A stretch of DNA of 64,000 bases from CALNBC01 sp040768925 (lineage in GTDB: Bacteria; Bacillota; Clostridia; Christensenellales; CALWSW01), in assembly GCA_040768925.1 (NCBI GenBank), contig JAXGLZ010000001.1, positions 372,001 through 436,000 of the forward strand. Reading direction: 5' to 3'. Positions 26,090 to 33,361 of this stretch are shown here, piece after piece. A program made the translations under genes and the position numbers. Numbering within the stretch: position 1 is the stretch's first letter; each line of letters begins with the position of its first letter. The notes beneath the pieces are model-generated. The model had not been told where the DNA came from, did no database searches, and worked only from the letters and a program-made list of their open reading frames with translations.

Positions 26090-27367
26090 ATGAACATTTT
26101 ATATGAAGACAATCACCTGCTTTGCGCCGTAAAACCCCAAAACATGCCCGTGGCTGGGGACGAATCCGGGGATCTGGACCTTTTGACGGCGCTGAAGGGA
26201 TACGTCAAGGAAAAATACGGCAAACCCGGAGCGGTTTTTCTTGGACTGGTCCACAGACTGGACAGGCCCGCGGGCGGCGTAATGGTTTTTGCCCGCACGT
26301 CCAAGGCGGCCGCCCGGCTTTCGGATTCCATGAAAGCCGGACGGTTTGAAAAAACCTATCTCGCCGTGCTTTGCGGCTTTGCACCGGACCAGGGCGAGCT
26401 GCTTGATTACGTCCTGAAAGACGAAAAAACCCGCTTCAGCCGCGTCGCGGGAAAAAATGAACCCGGCGCGAAGGAAGCCCGGCTTTCCTTTGAAACGGTT
26501 TTGCGATCCGGCGGCCTTTCTCTGGCGAAAATCCGGCTGCACACCGGCCGCCACCACCAGATCCGGGTGCAGTTTTCCCATTTGGGCCTGCCGCTTTACG
26601 GCGACGCGCGCTACAATCCCCGCGCAAAACCCGGGGAGCAGCTCGCCCTTTGGGCCGCTTCCCTTTCGTTCCCCCATCCGGTGACAAAGGAAACTGTCTT
26701 GATCGAAAAGGAGCCGCCAGGGATCTTTCCCTGGACGGTTTTTGAACAAAAGACCGTCGGCTTTTCGATCCCCGTGCTGTTTGAGGACGGCCGCCTGCTG
26801 GCCGTGGACAAGCCCGCGGGCATGGAAGTGGAAGGAAAACTCACCGAGCTTGTCAACGCGCGTTTTCCTTCCGCCCGGCCCTGCCACAGGCTGGACGCAA
26901 ACACCACAGGGGTAACCCTTTTCGCCCTGACGGACAAAGCTTATGAAGAGATTACCCAGGGAATGGAGAAGCGCAGCATCGAGAAGATTTACCGCTGCGT
27001 CGTCAAAGGCGCGCCGGAGCCCGCAGAAAAAATCTGCCGCGCCTGGCTGAAAAAAGACCCCGAAGCGGCCATAGTGGCGATTTTTGACAAAGAGGTCAGC
27101 GGCGCGAAGGAAATCATCACCGAATACTGGGTGGAAGAACGATTCGCCGACACGTCCATCCTTTCCGTCAAACTGGTCACCGGCCGGACCCACCAGATCC
27201 GCGCCCATCTCGCCCACCTTGGCCACCCGATCCTGGGGGACGACAAGTACGGCGACCGGGAATTCAACAAAAGCAAGGGGCAAAAGATCCAGCTGCTGCG
27301 CGCCGTCCGGGCGGTCATACGCATCCCGGGTTACGGAATGACCATCGAAGCGCCCAAGACCTTTTGA
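26090..27367 (+). CDS. Double RluA-type pseudouridine synthase
   Basis: This 425-residue protein holds two complete RluA-type catalytic domains in tandem. Domain 1 (about residues 1-215) has the catalytic HRLDRPAGG with Asp58, then TGRHHQIRVQFSHLG and PLYGDARY. Domain 2 (about 228-425) has HRLDANTTG with Asp269, then TGRTHQIRAHLAHLG and PILGDDKYG. Neither has an S4 domain. Single-domain RluA proteins are about 220-320 residues, so this is a fusion or internal duplication. RNA targets are unknown. It probably follows the M28 peptidase on one transcript. Confidence 0.92.
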   Translation: MNILYEDNHLLCAVKPQNMPVAGDESGDLDLLTALKGYVKEKYGKPGAVFLGLVHRLDRPAGGVMVFARTSKAAARLSDSMKAGRFEKTYLAVLCGFAPDQGELLDYVLKDEKTRFSRVAGKNEPGAKEARLSFETVLRSGGLSLAKIRLHTGRHHQIRVQFSHLGLPLYGDARYNPRAKPGEQLALWAASLSFPHPVTKETVLIEKEPPGIFPWTVFEQKTVGFSIPVLFEDGRLLAVDKPAGMEVEGKLTELVNARFPSARPCHRLDANTTGVTLFALTDKAYEEITQGMEKRSIEKIYRCVVKGAPEPAEKICRAWLKKDPEAAIVAIFDKEVSGAKEIITEYWVEERFADTSILSVKLVTGRTHQIRAHLAHLGHPILGDDKYGDREFNKSKGQKIQLLRAVRAVIRIPGYGMTIEAPKTF

Positions 27368-27446
27368 AAAAAAGGCGCCAAATCAATGTTTTTGGGCACC
27401 TCCTGCGACAGCGGGGTATTTTTCCCATTCTTTCAAGGCAGAATAG

Positions 27447-27455
27447 TGCTATAAT
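27447..27455 (+). promoter_or_regulatory. Extended -10 promoter for the coiled-coil ORF
   Basis: TGCTATAAT at 27447-27455; the -35 is weak. The start codon of the next gene is 69 nt downstream. Confidence 0.6.
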
Positions 27456-27523
27456 CATGATGCGATCAAGGCAAAGGGAACCTTAAGAATTGTGATTGTG
27501 AAACAAAAGGAGGATTCCTTGAC

Positions 27524-27850
27524 ATGGATGACATTATCGACAAAATCGTTGAAAGCGTTAAAAAGGGCGCGAGCAGCGTCAAAAAAGGCGCCAACGCCGT
27601 GGCGGACAAGGGCGAGCAGTTCGTGGAGCTCACCAAGATCCGCGCCGCCCGGGCAAGGCTGAACGAGGAGCTGGAAAAGAATTACACCGAGCTTGGCCGC
27701 GAGCTTTATGAAATGGTCGAGGAGGACAATATTTTTTCCGACACCCTTCGGTCCCGCTGCGCCATGATCGGCCACATCAAGGCCCAGATCGCGGACAATC
27801 TCGCCGAGGAAGACGAGCGCGCCGACGGCCAGAAAAAAAGGGAAGACTGA
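27524..27850 (+). CDS. Small coiled-coil protein of unknown function (108 aa)
   Basis: I cannot assign a function. Residues about 40-105 are strongly helical and charged (RAARARLNEELEKNYTELG and onward), fitting a coiled coil, and the N-terminus has KKG repeats (VKKGASSVKKGANAV). There is no signal peptide or membrane segment. AAAGGAGG lies ten bases before ATG 27524, an extended -10 promoter is upstream and a terminator follows, so it is probably a monocistronic gene. Confidence 0.75.
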   Translation: MDDIIDKIVESVKKGASSVKKGANAVADKGEQFVELTKIRAARARLNEELEKNYTELGRELYEMVEEDNIFSDTLRSRCAMIGHIKAQIADNLAEEDERADGQKKRED

Positions 27851-27862
27851 TCCGAATGGAAA

Positions 27863-27899
27863 AAGAGCGGGTTTTCGATGGTGAAACCCCGCTTTTTTG
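27863..27899 (+). terminator. Terminator after the coiled-coil ORF
   Basis: GCGGGTTTTC pairs with GAAACCCCGC with one mismatch, followed by a T-run. Confidence 0.75.
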
Positions 27900-27943
27900 A
27901 TCGGACCGCGCCCCAAAATAACCGTGGAAACCATTGTGAAAAG

Positions 27944-28061
27944 CGTGGATAACCCGCGCTTTTTTCAACAGGGTTTCCACCTGTTATAAACACCTGAAAG
28001 ACCAGTGTTTTGGCAAGGTTAAACAGGTTTTCCACCTGTTGACATCCCCTACTGCTACTAC
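27944..28061 (+). other. Possible origin-unwinding region downstream of dnaA
   Basis: The gap 27851-28165 holds a DnaA-box-like CGTGGATAA (27944-27952), two 19-bp inverted repeats built on AACAGG-N7-CCTGTT with a TTTCCACC centre (27967-27985 and 28022-28040), and the triplet run CTACTGCTACTAC (28049-28061). Box then triplets in the same 5' to 3' direction resembles the box plus DnaA-trio unit of bacterial origins. The boxes are imperfect. Confidence 0.4.
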
Positions 28062-28116
28062 GGCGTATTCCTTTATTTTGAGGAGCCGCCATTCTTGCGA
28101 AGCAAAAAAACGAACA

Positions 28117-28156
28117 GAGCAAAAACGAAAAAGCCGCGCCCCAAACGGCGGGGCTG
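28117..28156 (-). terminator. Terminator of dnaA
   Basis: On the minus strand AGCCCCGCC pairs with GGCGCGGCT (one mismatch), followed by TTTTCGTTTTTGC, shortly after the stop at 28166. Confidence 0.65.
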
Positions 28157-28165
28157 CCCCTTGTT

Positions 28166-29473
28166 TTATTCCTCGATCTTGCGTTTGATATCGTCCATCT
28201 CGGAGGCGAAAGCGGGGTCTTTGGCGATGTCTTCCGTGACTTTGTCCACAGCGTAGATCACGGTGGAATAATGCCTGCCACCAAAGCCCTCTCCGATTTT
28301 TTCCAACGAGACGTCCGTCATCGTGCGGCAGAGGTACATGGCGATCTGCCGCGGGGCGACGACCTCCTGATTCCTGCGCTTGGAGATGAGATCCCCGACG
28401 GAAAGCTTGTAATGCTTGGTGACGACGGCCTGGATGTATGGAATATCGATGGCGGGCTTTTCCGGGGTGGTCAGGCTGTCCTTCAGGGCCTCGGCGGCCA
28501 GCTCGACGGAAACGGGCACCCCCCGAAGCTCCGAATGGGCCATGACCCTGGTCAGGGAACCCTCAAGCTCCCGGATGTTGGTTTGGGTGCGCTCGGCGAT
28601 GAAGCGCAGAACGTCCCCCGGGACCTGCATATGCTCGCAGATCGCCTTGTTTTCCAGGATCGCGATCCTGGTTTCGTAATCGGGCTTTTGAATGTCCGCC
28701 ACCAGGCCCCAGCCAAAACGGCTGCACAGGCGCTCCTCAAGGGCGGGAATCTCCCTCGGGGGTTTGTCCGACGAGATGATGATCTGATTCTGATGCTCGT
28801 ACAGGGCGTTGAAGGTGTGGAAGAATTCCTCCTGGGTTCCTTCTTTGTTGGAAAGGAACTGGATATCGTCCACCATCAGCACGTCCACGCTTCTGTATTT
28901 CTTCCGGAATTCCTCGTTTCTGTCGTTCCGGATGGCGAAGATCAACTCGTTTGTGAATTTTTCACTGGTAACATACATGATGCTGGCAGTGGGAGTGTTC
29001 TCGGCGATCGCGTTGCCCACCGCGTGCAGCAAATGGGTTTTGCCCAGGCCCACGTCCCCGTAAATAAACAGGGGGTTGTATCGTTTTCCCGGGTTTTGGG
29101 CCACGGCGACGGCAGCCGCGTGGGCGAATTTATTGGAGGAGCCGATGATAAACGTGTCAAAGGTATACTTCGGGTTGATGGAGGCGGAGGAATCGTTTTC
29201 CTGCCGGGCCGTTGGGGGCTCCATTTCGCCGGGCATGACCACCTTGATCCGAAATTCGCGGCCCCCCGCCCGATAAAGCGCGTCCTCGATCGTCTGCGTA
29301 TAGCGGTCGATCAGTGTTTTTTGGACGAATTCCTCGTTTGTTTCGAGTATGAGCAACCGATCCTTCAGGTCTACGACCTTCAGGTCCTCGATATAGCTGA
29401 GATAGGTTGCGGTGGAAAGCTCGTCCTTCAAAATGGGAAGGGTTTTTCCCCACACGCTTTCGGCAAGGTTCAT
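28166..29473 (-). CDS. dnaA: Chromosomal replication initiator DnaA
   Basis: This 435-residue AAA+ ATPase opens the origin. Walker A is GDVGLGKTHLL, Walker B is VLMVDDIQFL, and the C-terminal DNA-binding domain runs from SVGDLISKRRNQEVVAPRQ to the end. The signature usually read as RDHTTV is R400-H-Y-S-T-V, so the Asp and His that contact bases in E. coli DnaA are His401 and Tyr402. The linker domain II is very short. The gene is isolated: no dnaN, recF or gyrB follows. ATG 29473 was chosen because GGAGG lies six bases upstream; earlier in-frame ATGs lack it. Confidence 0.97.
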   Translation of the reverse strand: MNLAESVWGKTLPILKDELSTATYLSYIEDLKVVDLKDRLLILETNEEFVQKTLIDRYTQTIEDALYRAGGREFRIKVVMPGEMEPPTARQENDSSASINPKYTFDTFIIGSSNKFAHAAAVAVAQNPGKRYNPLFIYGDVGLGKTHLLHAVGNAIAENTPTASIMYVTSEKFTNELIFAIRNDRNEEFRKKYRSVDVLMVDDIQFLSNKEGTQEEFFHTFNALYEHQNQIIISSDKPPREIPALEERLCSRFGWGLVADIQKPDYETRIAILENKAICEHMQVPGDVLRFIAERTQTNIRELEGSLTRVMAHSELRGVPVSVELAAEALKDSLTTPEKPAIDIPYIQAVVTKHYKLSVGDLISKRRNQEVVAPRQIAMYLCRTMTDVSLEKIGEGFGGRHYSTVIYAVDKVTEDIAKDPAFASEMDDIKRKIEE

Positions 29474-29507
29474 TTTATCCTCCATTCGATGTTGAAAAGC
29501 GGCGCGC

Positions 29508-29695
29508 GTATCCACAAGGCCATTTCGTTAAATCAATGAACTATGTGAATACGCTTCGTACATTATAGCAAAAGAGACGTCAATAGTGAAGCGAATATTG
29601 GATTTTGCGCATCCACAGAAATCACTCCACAGGGATGTGGAAAAAGTGGATAACTCGGCGGTTTTATGTGGATAATGTGCAAAATCTTTTCCACA
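29508..29695 (+). other. DnaA-box cluster upstream of dnaA (oriC candidate)
   Basis: Sites seen: GTATCCACA (29508), TGTGGAAAA (29636), AGTGGATAA (29645), perfect TGTGGATAA (29667) and TTTTCCACA (29687). Four of them fall within 60 bp. This is the intergenic space between dnaA and the next plus-strand gene, as in many Firmicute origins. The stretch 29474-29846 holds no other feature apart from the dnaA promoter. Confidence 0.6.
29562..29570 (-). promoter_or_regulatory. Extended -10 promoter of dnaA
   Basis: The minus strand reads TGCTATAAT. A DnaA-box-like GTATCCACA at 29508-29516 lies in the leader, so autoregulation is possible. Confidence 0.6.
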
Positions 29696-29846
29696 GGGAC
29701 GTTCAATTTGTGAAAAAAGGATATCATCCGCCAAGGGGCAAAAGGTGGCGTCCCCTTTTTGTCACAGCGGATTCGTTTGCAAATTGTTTTTTTGTGTTCG
29801 GGCCGGGGATGTTATAAAATATCCAAAACAGGGGGATTGGAAAGAA

Positions 29847-30368
29847 TTGCTGTATCTTCCAGAAAACGCGAGATTGGGAACCGCCTTTGCGGACGTGTCC
29901 TTTTTTGCGGGGGAAAACGCCGAAGCCCTTTCAAAAAGCCTGGACAAGGCTTATTTTGAGGAGGCTTGGGCGGATAGCGGATTCGTCAACGCCAATCTGA
30001 CGGACAAGGCCCTTCTTTCCCTTTATGGCGCGTTAAGCTTTGGAAAAATCCGCGTTTTTCCGGAGGAGTTGACGGAAGAGGAGCTGTTTTCCCCGGTTGT
30101 TTATGCGTACTTAACCCTTCTGCCCCGGGCAAACGCCGAAGGAATCACAGACTGCCCGGAATTATCGGGCGAAAGAAGAAGGCTCTTTCTTCGCCTGGCC
30201 GCGGCCGCAAGGGGTGGTTTTTCCCTTTCGGAAGAGCTTTTTCTTTGCGAAAAGGTCATGAACGAGGCGACATCCCCGTTTTTGACCGGCGGGGAGGACG
30301 AAGGCCTGAAGATGCTCTGTTTTGCGGCTTTGGCCCTGCTCGAAAAGCGAATCGACGGAGGTTTTTGA
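29847..30368 (+). CDS. Protein of unknown function (about 173 aa), start uncertain
   Basis: I do not recognise this protein. The frame holds LYLPENARLGTAFADVSFF near the start and ends EEGLKMLCFAALALLEKRIDGGF-like helical sequence; it looks cytoplasmic and mostly helical. No ATG fits: TTG 29847 is in frame with GGAAAG just before it and is my best guess, while the open frame itself begins further up at 29745. Its stop overlaps the ATG of the transglutaminase-like gene by one base, so the two are coupled. Confidence 0.6.
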   Translation: MLYLPENARLGTAFADVSFFAGENAEALSKSLDKAYFEEAWADSGFVNANLTDKALLSLYGALSFGKIRVFPEELTEEELFSPVVYAYLTLLPRANAEGITDCPELSGERRRLFLRLAAAARGGFSLSEELFLCEKVMNEATSPFLTGGEDEGLKMLCFAALALLEKRIDGGF

Positions 30369-31588
30369 TGAAAAGACTGCTTTCTTTTGCGCTGGCGCTG
30401 ATGTTTGCCTTTTGTTTGGTTCCCGCGTTGCCGGAAAAAGCCGCCGCCGCAACGGCCGCGTCCAAAAGCTATGCCAAAAGCGGCGGCCGCGCGGTTTCCA
30501 TTTCGGCCACGGAAGCGATCAGCCCGGGCGAGGTCGTCAGGCTTTCGGTTTCCGTTTCCGGGTACGAGGATCCGGTGATCACCTACATCGTCAAAAAACC
30601 GGGAAAAAGCAAGTATTCCTATCTCAAGAAGGAAACCGAAAAAACAGCCCTTTCCTACAGGATCAGGACCGAAGGGGAATACAGCTTCAAGGCCATCGTG
30701 ACCGAACGGGACGGAACAAATAAAAAAACCACCGCCGCGGCGGTCTGCGTGGTGGAAGACGTGGTGGTGCTGCCGGCGAATTCCTCCGCGCTTTTGTGGG
30801 ACCCCAGGAGCGAGGTTCCCGCCGCGCCCTCCGCTCTTTACTGCGCGAAGGACGGCCTGAACGCCATCAACAGAACGGTCCTCGTTTTTGGCGACACGAT
30901 AAGCTTTCCGGCTTATAGCCTGACCCGCTTTTTCAAACAGATCGGCAACGCGGGCGAGCTGTTCGTCGCTTTTCTCAAGGGCGGCTCCATCAGCTACAGC
31001 GCCAGGTACGACAAAAAGACCGGGGACGGCACGATCACCCTGAATCTGGATTATGACAACGCCGGCCAGCTCGTGCGCAAATACTATTACGGCGCGAAGA
31101 CCGACGGTTCGGATGCGACGGCGGCCCTGGAAAAATGGGTGAACGGCCGCCTGGCGGAGCTGATCGATTTCGGCATGACGGATGCGGAAAAGGTGAAGGC
31201 GATCCACGATGACATCGTCGCGCATTTTGAGTACGACGTATACACCAATCCCGCGAAAAAGGTTTCGGGCTATGCGGAGGAATCCTTTACGGCCTATGGC
31301 CTTGTCAAAAACGGCTATGGCGTGTGCGAAGCCTACGCGGAGCTGTTCTGCCTGATGAGCACTTATGCCGGCGTCCCCTGCTATCCCGTCACCGGGTATT
31401 ACAACGGCGGCAAGCACATGTGGAACAAGGTGAAGATCGACGGCAAATGGCAAAACATCGACTGCACCACCGACGACCCGGTCCCCGATTCGCCGGGCAG
31501 GGTGCTGTATACGTCCTACCTCAAGAGCGACAGGGAATTCGCTTCTTACGGCTATCGCTGGGAAACGGGGCTCTGGCCGGAAGCCTAA
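30368..31588 (+). CDS. Secreted transglutaminase-like (protease-fold) protein
   Basis: This 406-residue exported protein has a signal peptide ending near KAAAA, an N-terminal beta-rich region (about residues 40-140) and a C-terminal transglutaminase-core domain. The catalytic triad is visible: Cys in NGYGVCEAYAELF, His in GGKHMWNKVKIDG and Asp in WQNIDCTTDDP. Bacterial members are usually secreted proteases or cross-linking enzymes at the cell surface. GGAGG lies six bases before ATG 30368, and it overlaps the upstream unknown gene by one base. Confidence 0.9.
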   Translation: MKRLLSFALALMFAFCLVPALPEKAAAATAASKSYAKSGGRAVSISATEAISPGEVVRLSVSVSGYEDPVITYIVKKPGKSKYSYLKKETEKTALSYRIRTEGEYSFKAIVTERDGTNKKTTAAAVCVVEDVVVLPANSSALLWDPRSEVPAAPSALYCAKDGLNAINRTVLVFGDTISFPAYSLTRFFKQIGNAGELFVAFLKGGSISYSARYDKKTGDGTITLNLDYDNAGQLVRKYYYGAKTDGSDATAALEKWVNGRLAELIDFGMTDAEKVKAIHDDIVAHFEYDVYTNPAKKVSGYAEESFTAYGLVKNGYGVCEAYAELFCLMSTYAGVPCYPVTGYYNGGKHMWNKVKIDGKWQNIDCTTDDPVPDSPGRVLYTSYLKSDREFASYGYRWETGLWPEA

Positions 31589-31597
31589 GCCCTTTTC

Positions 31598-31837
31598 GGG
31601 GCGTCAAAGCGGCGTTCGGGGCGCTTTGACGTGTGGTTTCCAAGGCCGCCGGCAAGGTCGTCGGCGCAGCCGAAAGCATTCCTTGATGAAATACCGAAAT
31701 CTGCGGTTTCGGTTCAGCCGGCATCAATCCAGGGTAATTCCGAAATCCGTGATGTTGGCCAATGCCGCCGGTTTTGATGAAACCCCGGGGAGCGGCGGCT
31801 TAAGAAAGCCCCAAGGTCGTGGCCTTGCGGATGATCC
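31598..31837 (+). repeat. Intergenic modular repeat R6
   Basis: Head GCGTCAAAGCGGC/GCGCTTTGACG, ATTCCTTGATGAA module, CCGAAATC-TGC-GGTTTCGG hairpin and the CCCCGGGGAGC tail. It lies between the transglutaminase-like gene and its terminator. Confidence 0.75.
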
Positions 31838-31861
31838 GGCGCCGAAAGGGCGCTTTTTTTT
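31838..31861 (+). terminator. Terminator after the transglutaminase-like gene
   Basis: GCGCC-GAAAG-GGCGC followed by eight T. It lies beyond repeat R6, so the repeat would be part of the transcript. Confidence 0.75.
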
Positions 31862-31924
31862 GCACCGGCCGCGCGGCGCGGGTGCAAATCCGCTGTTTTG
31901 CGGCGTGAATAATTATGCGGGGAT

Positions 31925-32821
31925 TCAGCGCTCCTTTTTGCAGCCCTCCCCCGTGATGAAGGAAAGCCCGATGCAGCCCGGCCCGGTGAAAACCCCGACG
32001 ACGGCCCCGACCGAAAGGATCATGGTGTGAAGTTCCGGGTAAAGGCCCTTTAGCTCCTGTTCAAGCTTTTCGGCGCGGCTTTGGGCCATCGCGTGGTAGA
32101 TCACGGCGGTGGAATGATCTCCGGATTTCTTGCGGAAGGTTTCGATCAGCCATTGATTGACCTTTTTCCCGCTTTTGATCACATCCGTATCCCGGACGAC
32201 GCCGTTCGAAAAAGTGAAAACCGGCTTGACGCCGAAAAGCGAGCCCAAAATGGGCTTCAGCCCGCCCACTCTGCCCGATCTGTGGATATAAACGAAGGAA
32301 TTCAGCACGAAAAAGGTCGCGATTCTTGCGCGGAGCTTGGTCAGGGCGGCGATGATTTCCGAGGCGTTTCTTCCCCGCTTTGCCATTTCCGCGGCGTGCA
32401 GGGCCAAAAGCGTTGCCCCGCCCGAGCAATTCTGGGTGTCGAACGCCCGGATGACGGGCATGGCTCCCCCGCCGTTTTTCATGATTTCGTCCGCGTAAAG
32501 CTCGGCGGCCATGCTGGCGGAATTGAACATGCCCGCCATTTTCGAGGTCACCGTCAGGCAGATGATTTCGTCGTATTTGGAATTTTGCTTATAGGCGCGC
32601 AGGAATTCGTGGGGGGACGGCTGGGCCGCCCGGGGATGCTCCTGGGCGGTCACGAGCTTGGAATAGAATTGTTCCGTTGTAATGTCTTTGTTATGGGTAT
32701 AGTCCCGGACGATTCCGTTTTCACAAAAAAGCACATGGAAAGGCACAAGGTCAATACCGGCTTTTTCGGCGCTCTCAATGGTAAGGTCGCAACCGGAATC
32801 GGCGATGATTTTGACAGACAT
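31925..32821 (-). CDS. DegV family fatty-acid-binding protein
   Basis: This 298-residue protein starts MSVKIIADSGCDLT and has the DegV features SQPSP-like AAQPSPHEF, TSKMAGMFNSA and NSFVYIHRSGRVGG. DegV/FakB proteins bind a fatty acid and present it to the kinase FakA; no fakA gene is in the window. A strong promoter lies about 90 nt upstream. The ribosome site before ATG 32821 is weak (GGCGGGACGG). Confidence 0.92.
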   Translation of the reverse strand: MSVKIIADSGCDLTIESAEKAGIDLVPFHVLFCENGIVRDYTHNKDITTEQFYSKLVTAQEHPRAAQPSPHEFLRAYKQNSKYDEIICLTVTSKMAGMFNSASMAAELYADEIMKNGGGAMPVIRAFDTQNCSGGATLLALHAAEMAKRGRNASEIIAALTKLRARIATFFVLNSFVYIHRSGRVGGLKPILGSLFGVKPVFTFSNGVVRDTDVIKSGKKVNQWLIETFRKKSGDHSTAVIYHAMAQSRAEKLEQELKGLYPELHTMILSVGAVVGVFTGPGCIGLSFITGEGCKKER

Positions 32822-32906
32822 GATCCGTCCCGCCTTTATGATTAATTTCAGTTATGAAAACGCATGAAAACGGTAAAAAGTTCCAAAAATTTCACCAGTC
32901 TTTTCG

Positions 32907-32935
32907 ATTGTACACGATGTTTCAAATTTATTCAA
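32907..32935 (-). promoter_or_regulatory. Promoter of the degV gene
   Basis: On the minus strand TTGAAT (32930-32935), 17 bp, TACAAT (32907-32912). The wider gap 32822-33361 is AT-rich; its only longer frame (33004-33378, minus) has no ribosome site. It also has a TGTCGACA palindrome at about 33060-33067 that resembles paired Spo0A boxes with one mismatch each. Confidence 0.7.
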
Positions 32936-33361
32936 TCCAATGTATTTATAGTTAGTTTCCTGCGGCTGCCGCCGCGTTCTTATAAAATGTGACAGGGCCG
33001 CATCTATTTTTGTTGAAATGCGCCGTATTTGATGGTAAAATCAGTGCGGTGATTGCAAATGTCGACAAATTTGTCCTTTAGATCCAAAATCCTGTAATTG
33101 CGTTTATTCATCAACATATTGTATCTATGAATTTTGTATTGCACAATATGGCGAAAGGAACCGTTTTTTTTTGCAGCCGGGGTCAAACGGCAAAAAACGC
33201 TTTCGCCGGGTTTTTTTTCGGGCATAGTGAGAGTTGGGTGAATTTTGCATCTTTTTTGAAAATTATGAAAAATTCCCGCCCGGCCAAATTGTAAACTTTT
33301 TGTGAACAGATCTTCAAACGCTGAATCGATACGATCTGTGACCGGAGGGAGGTGAAAAGAA

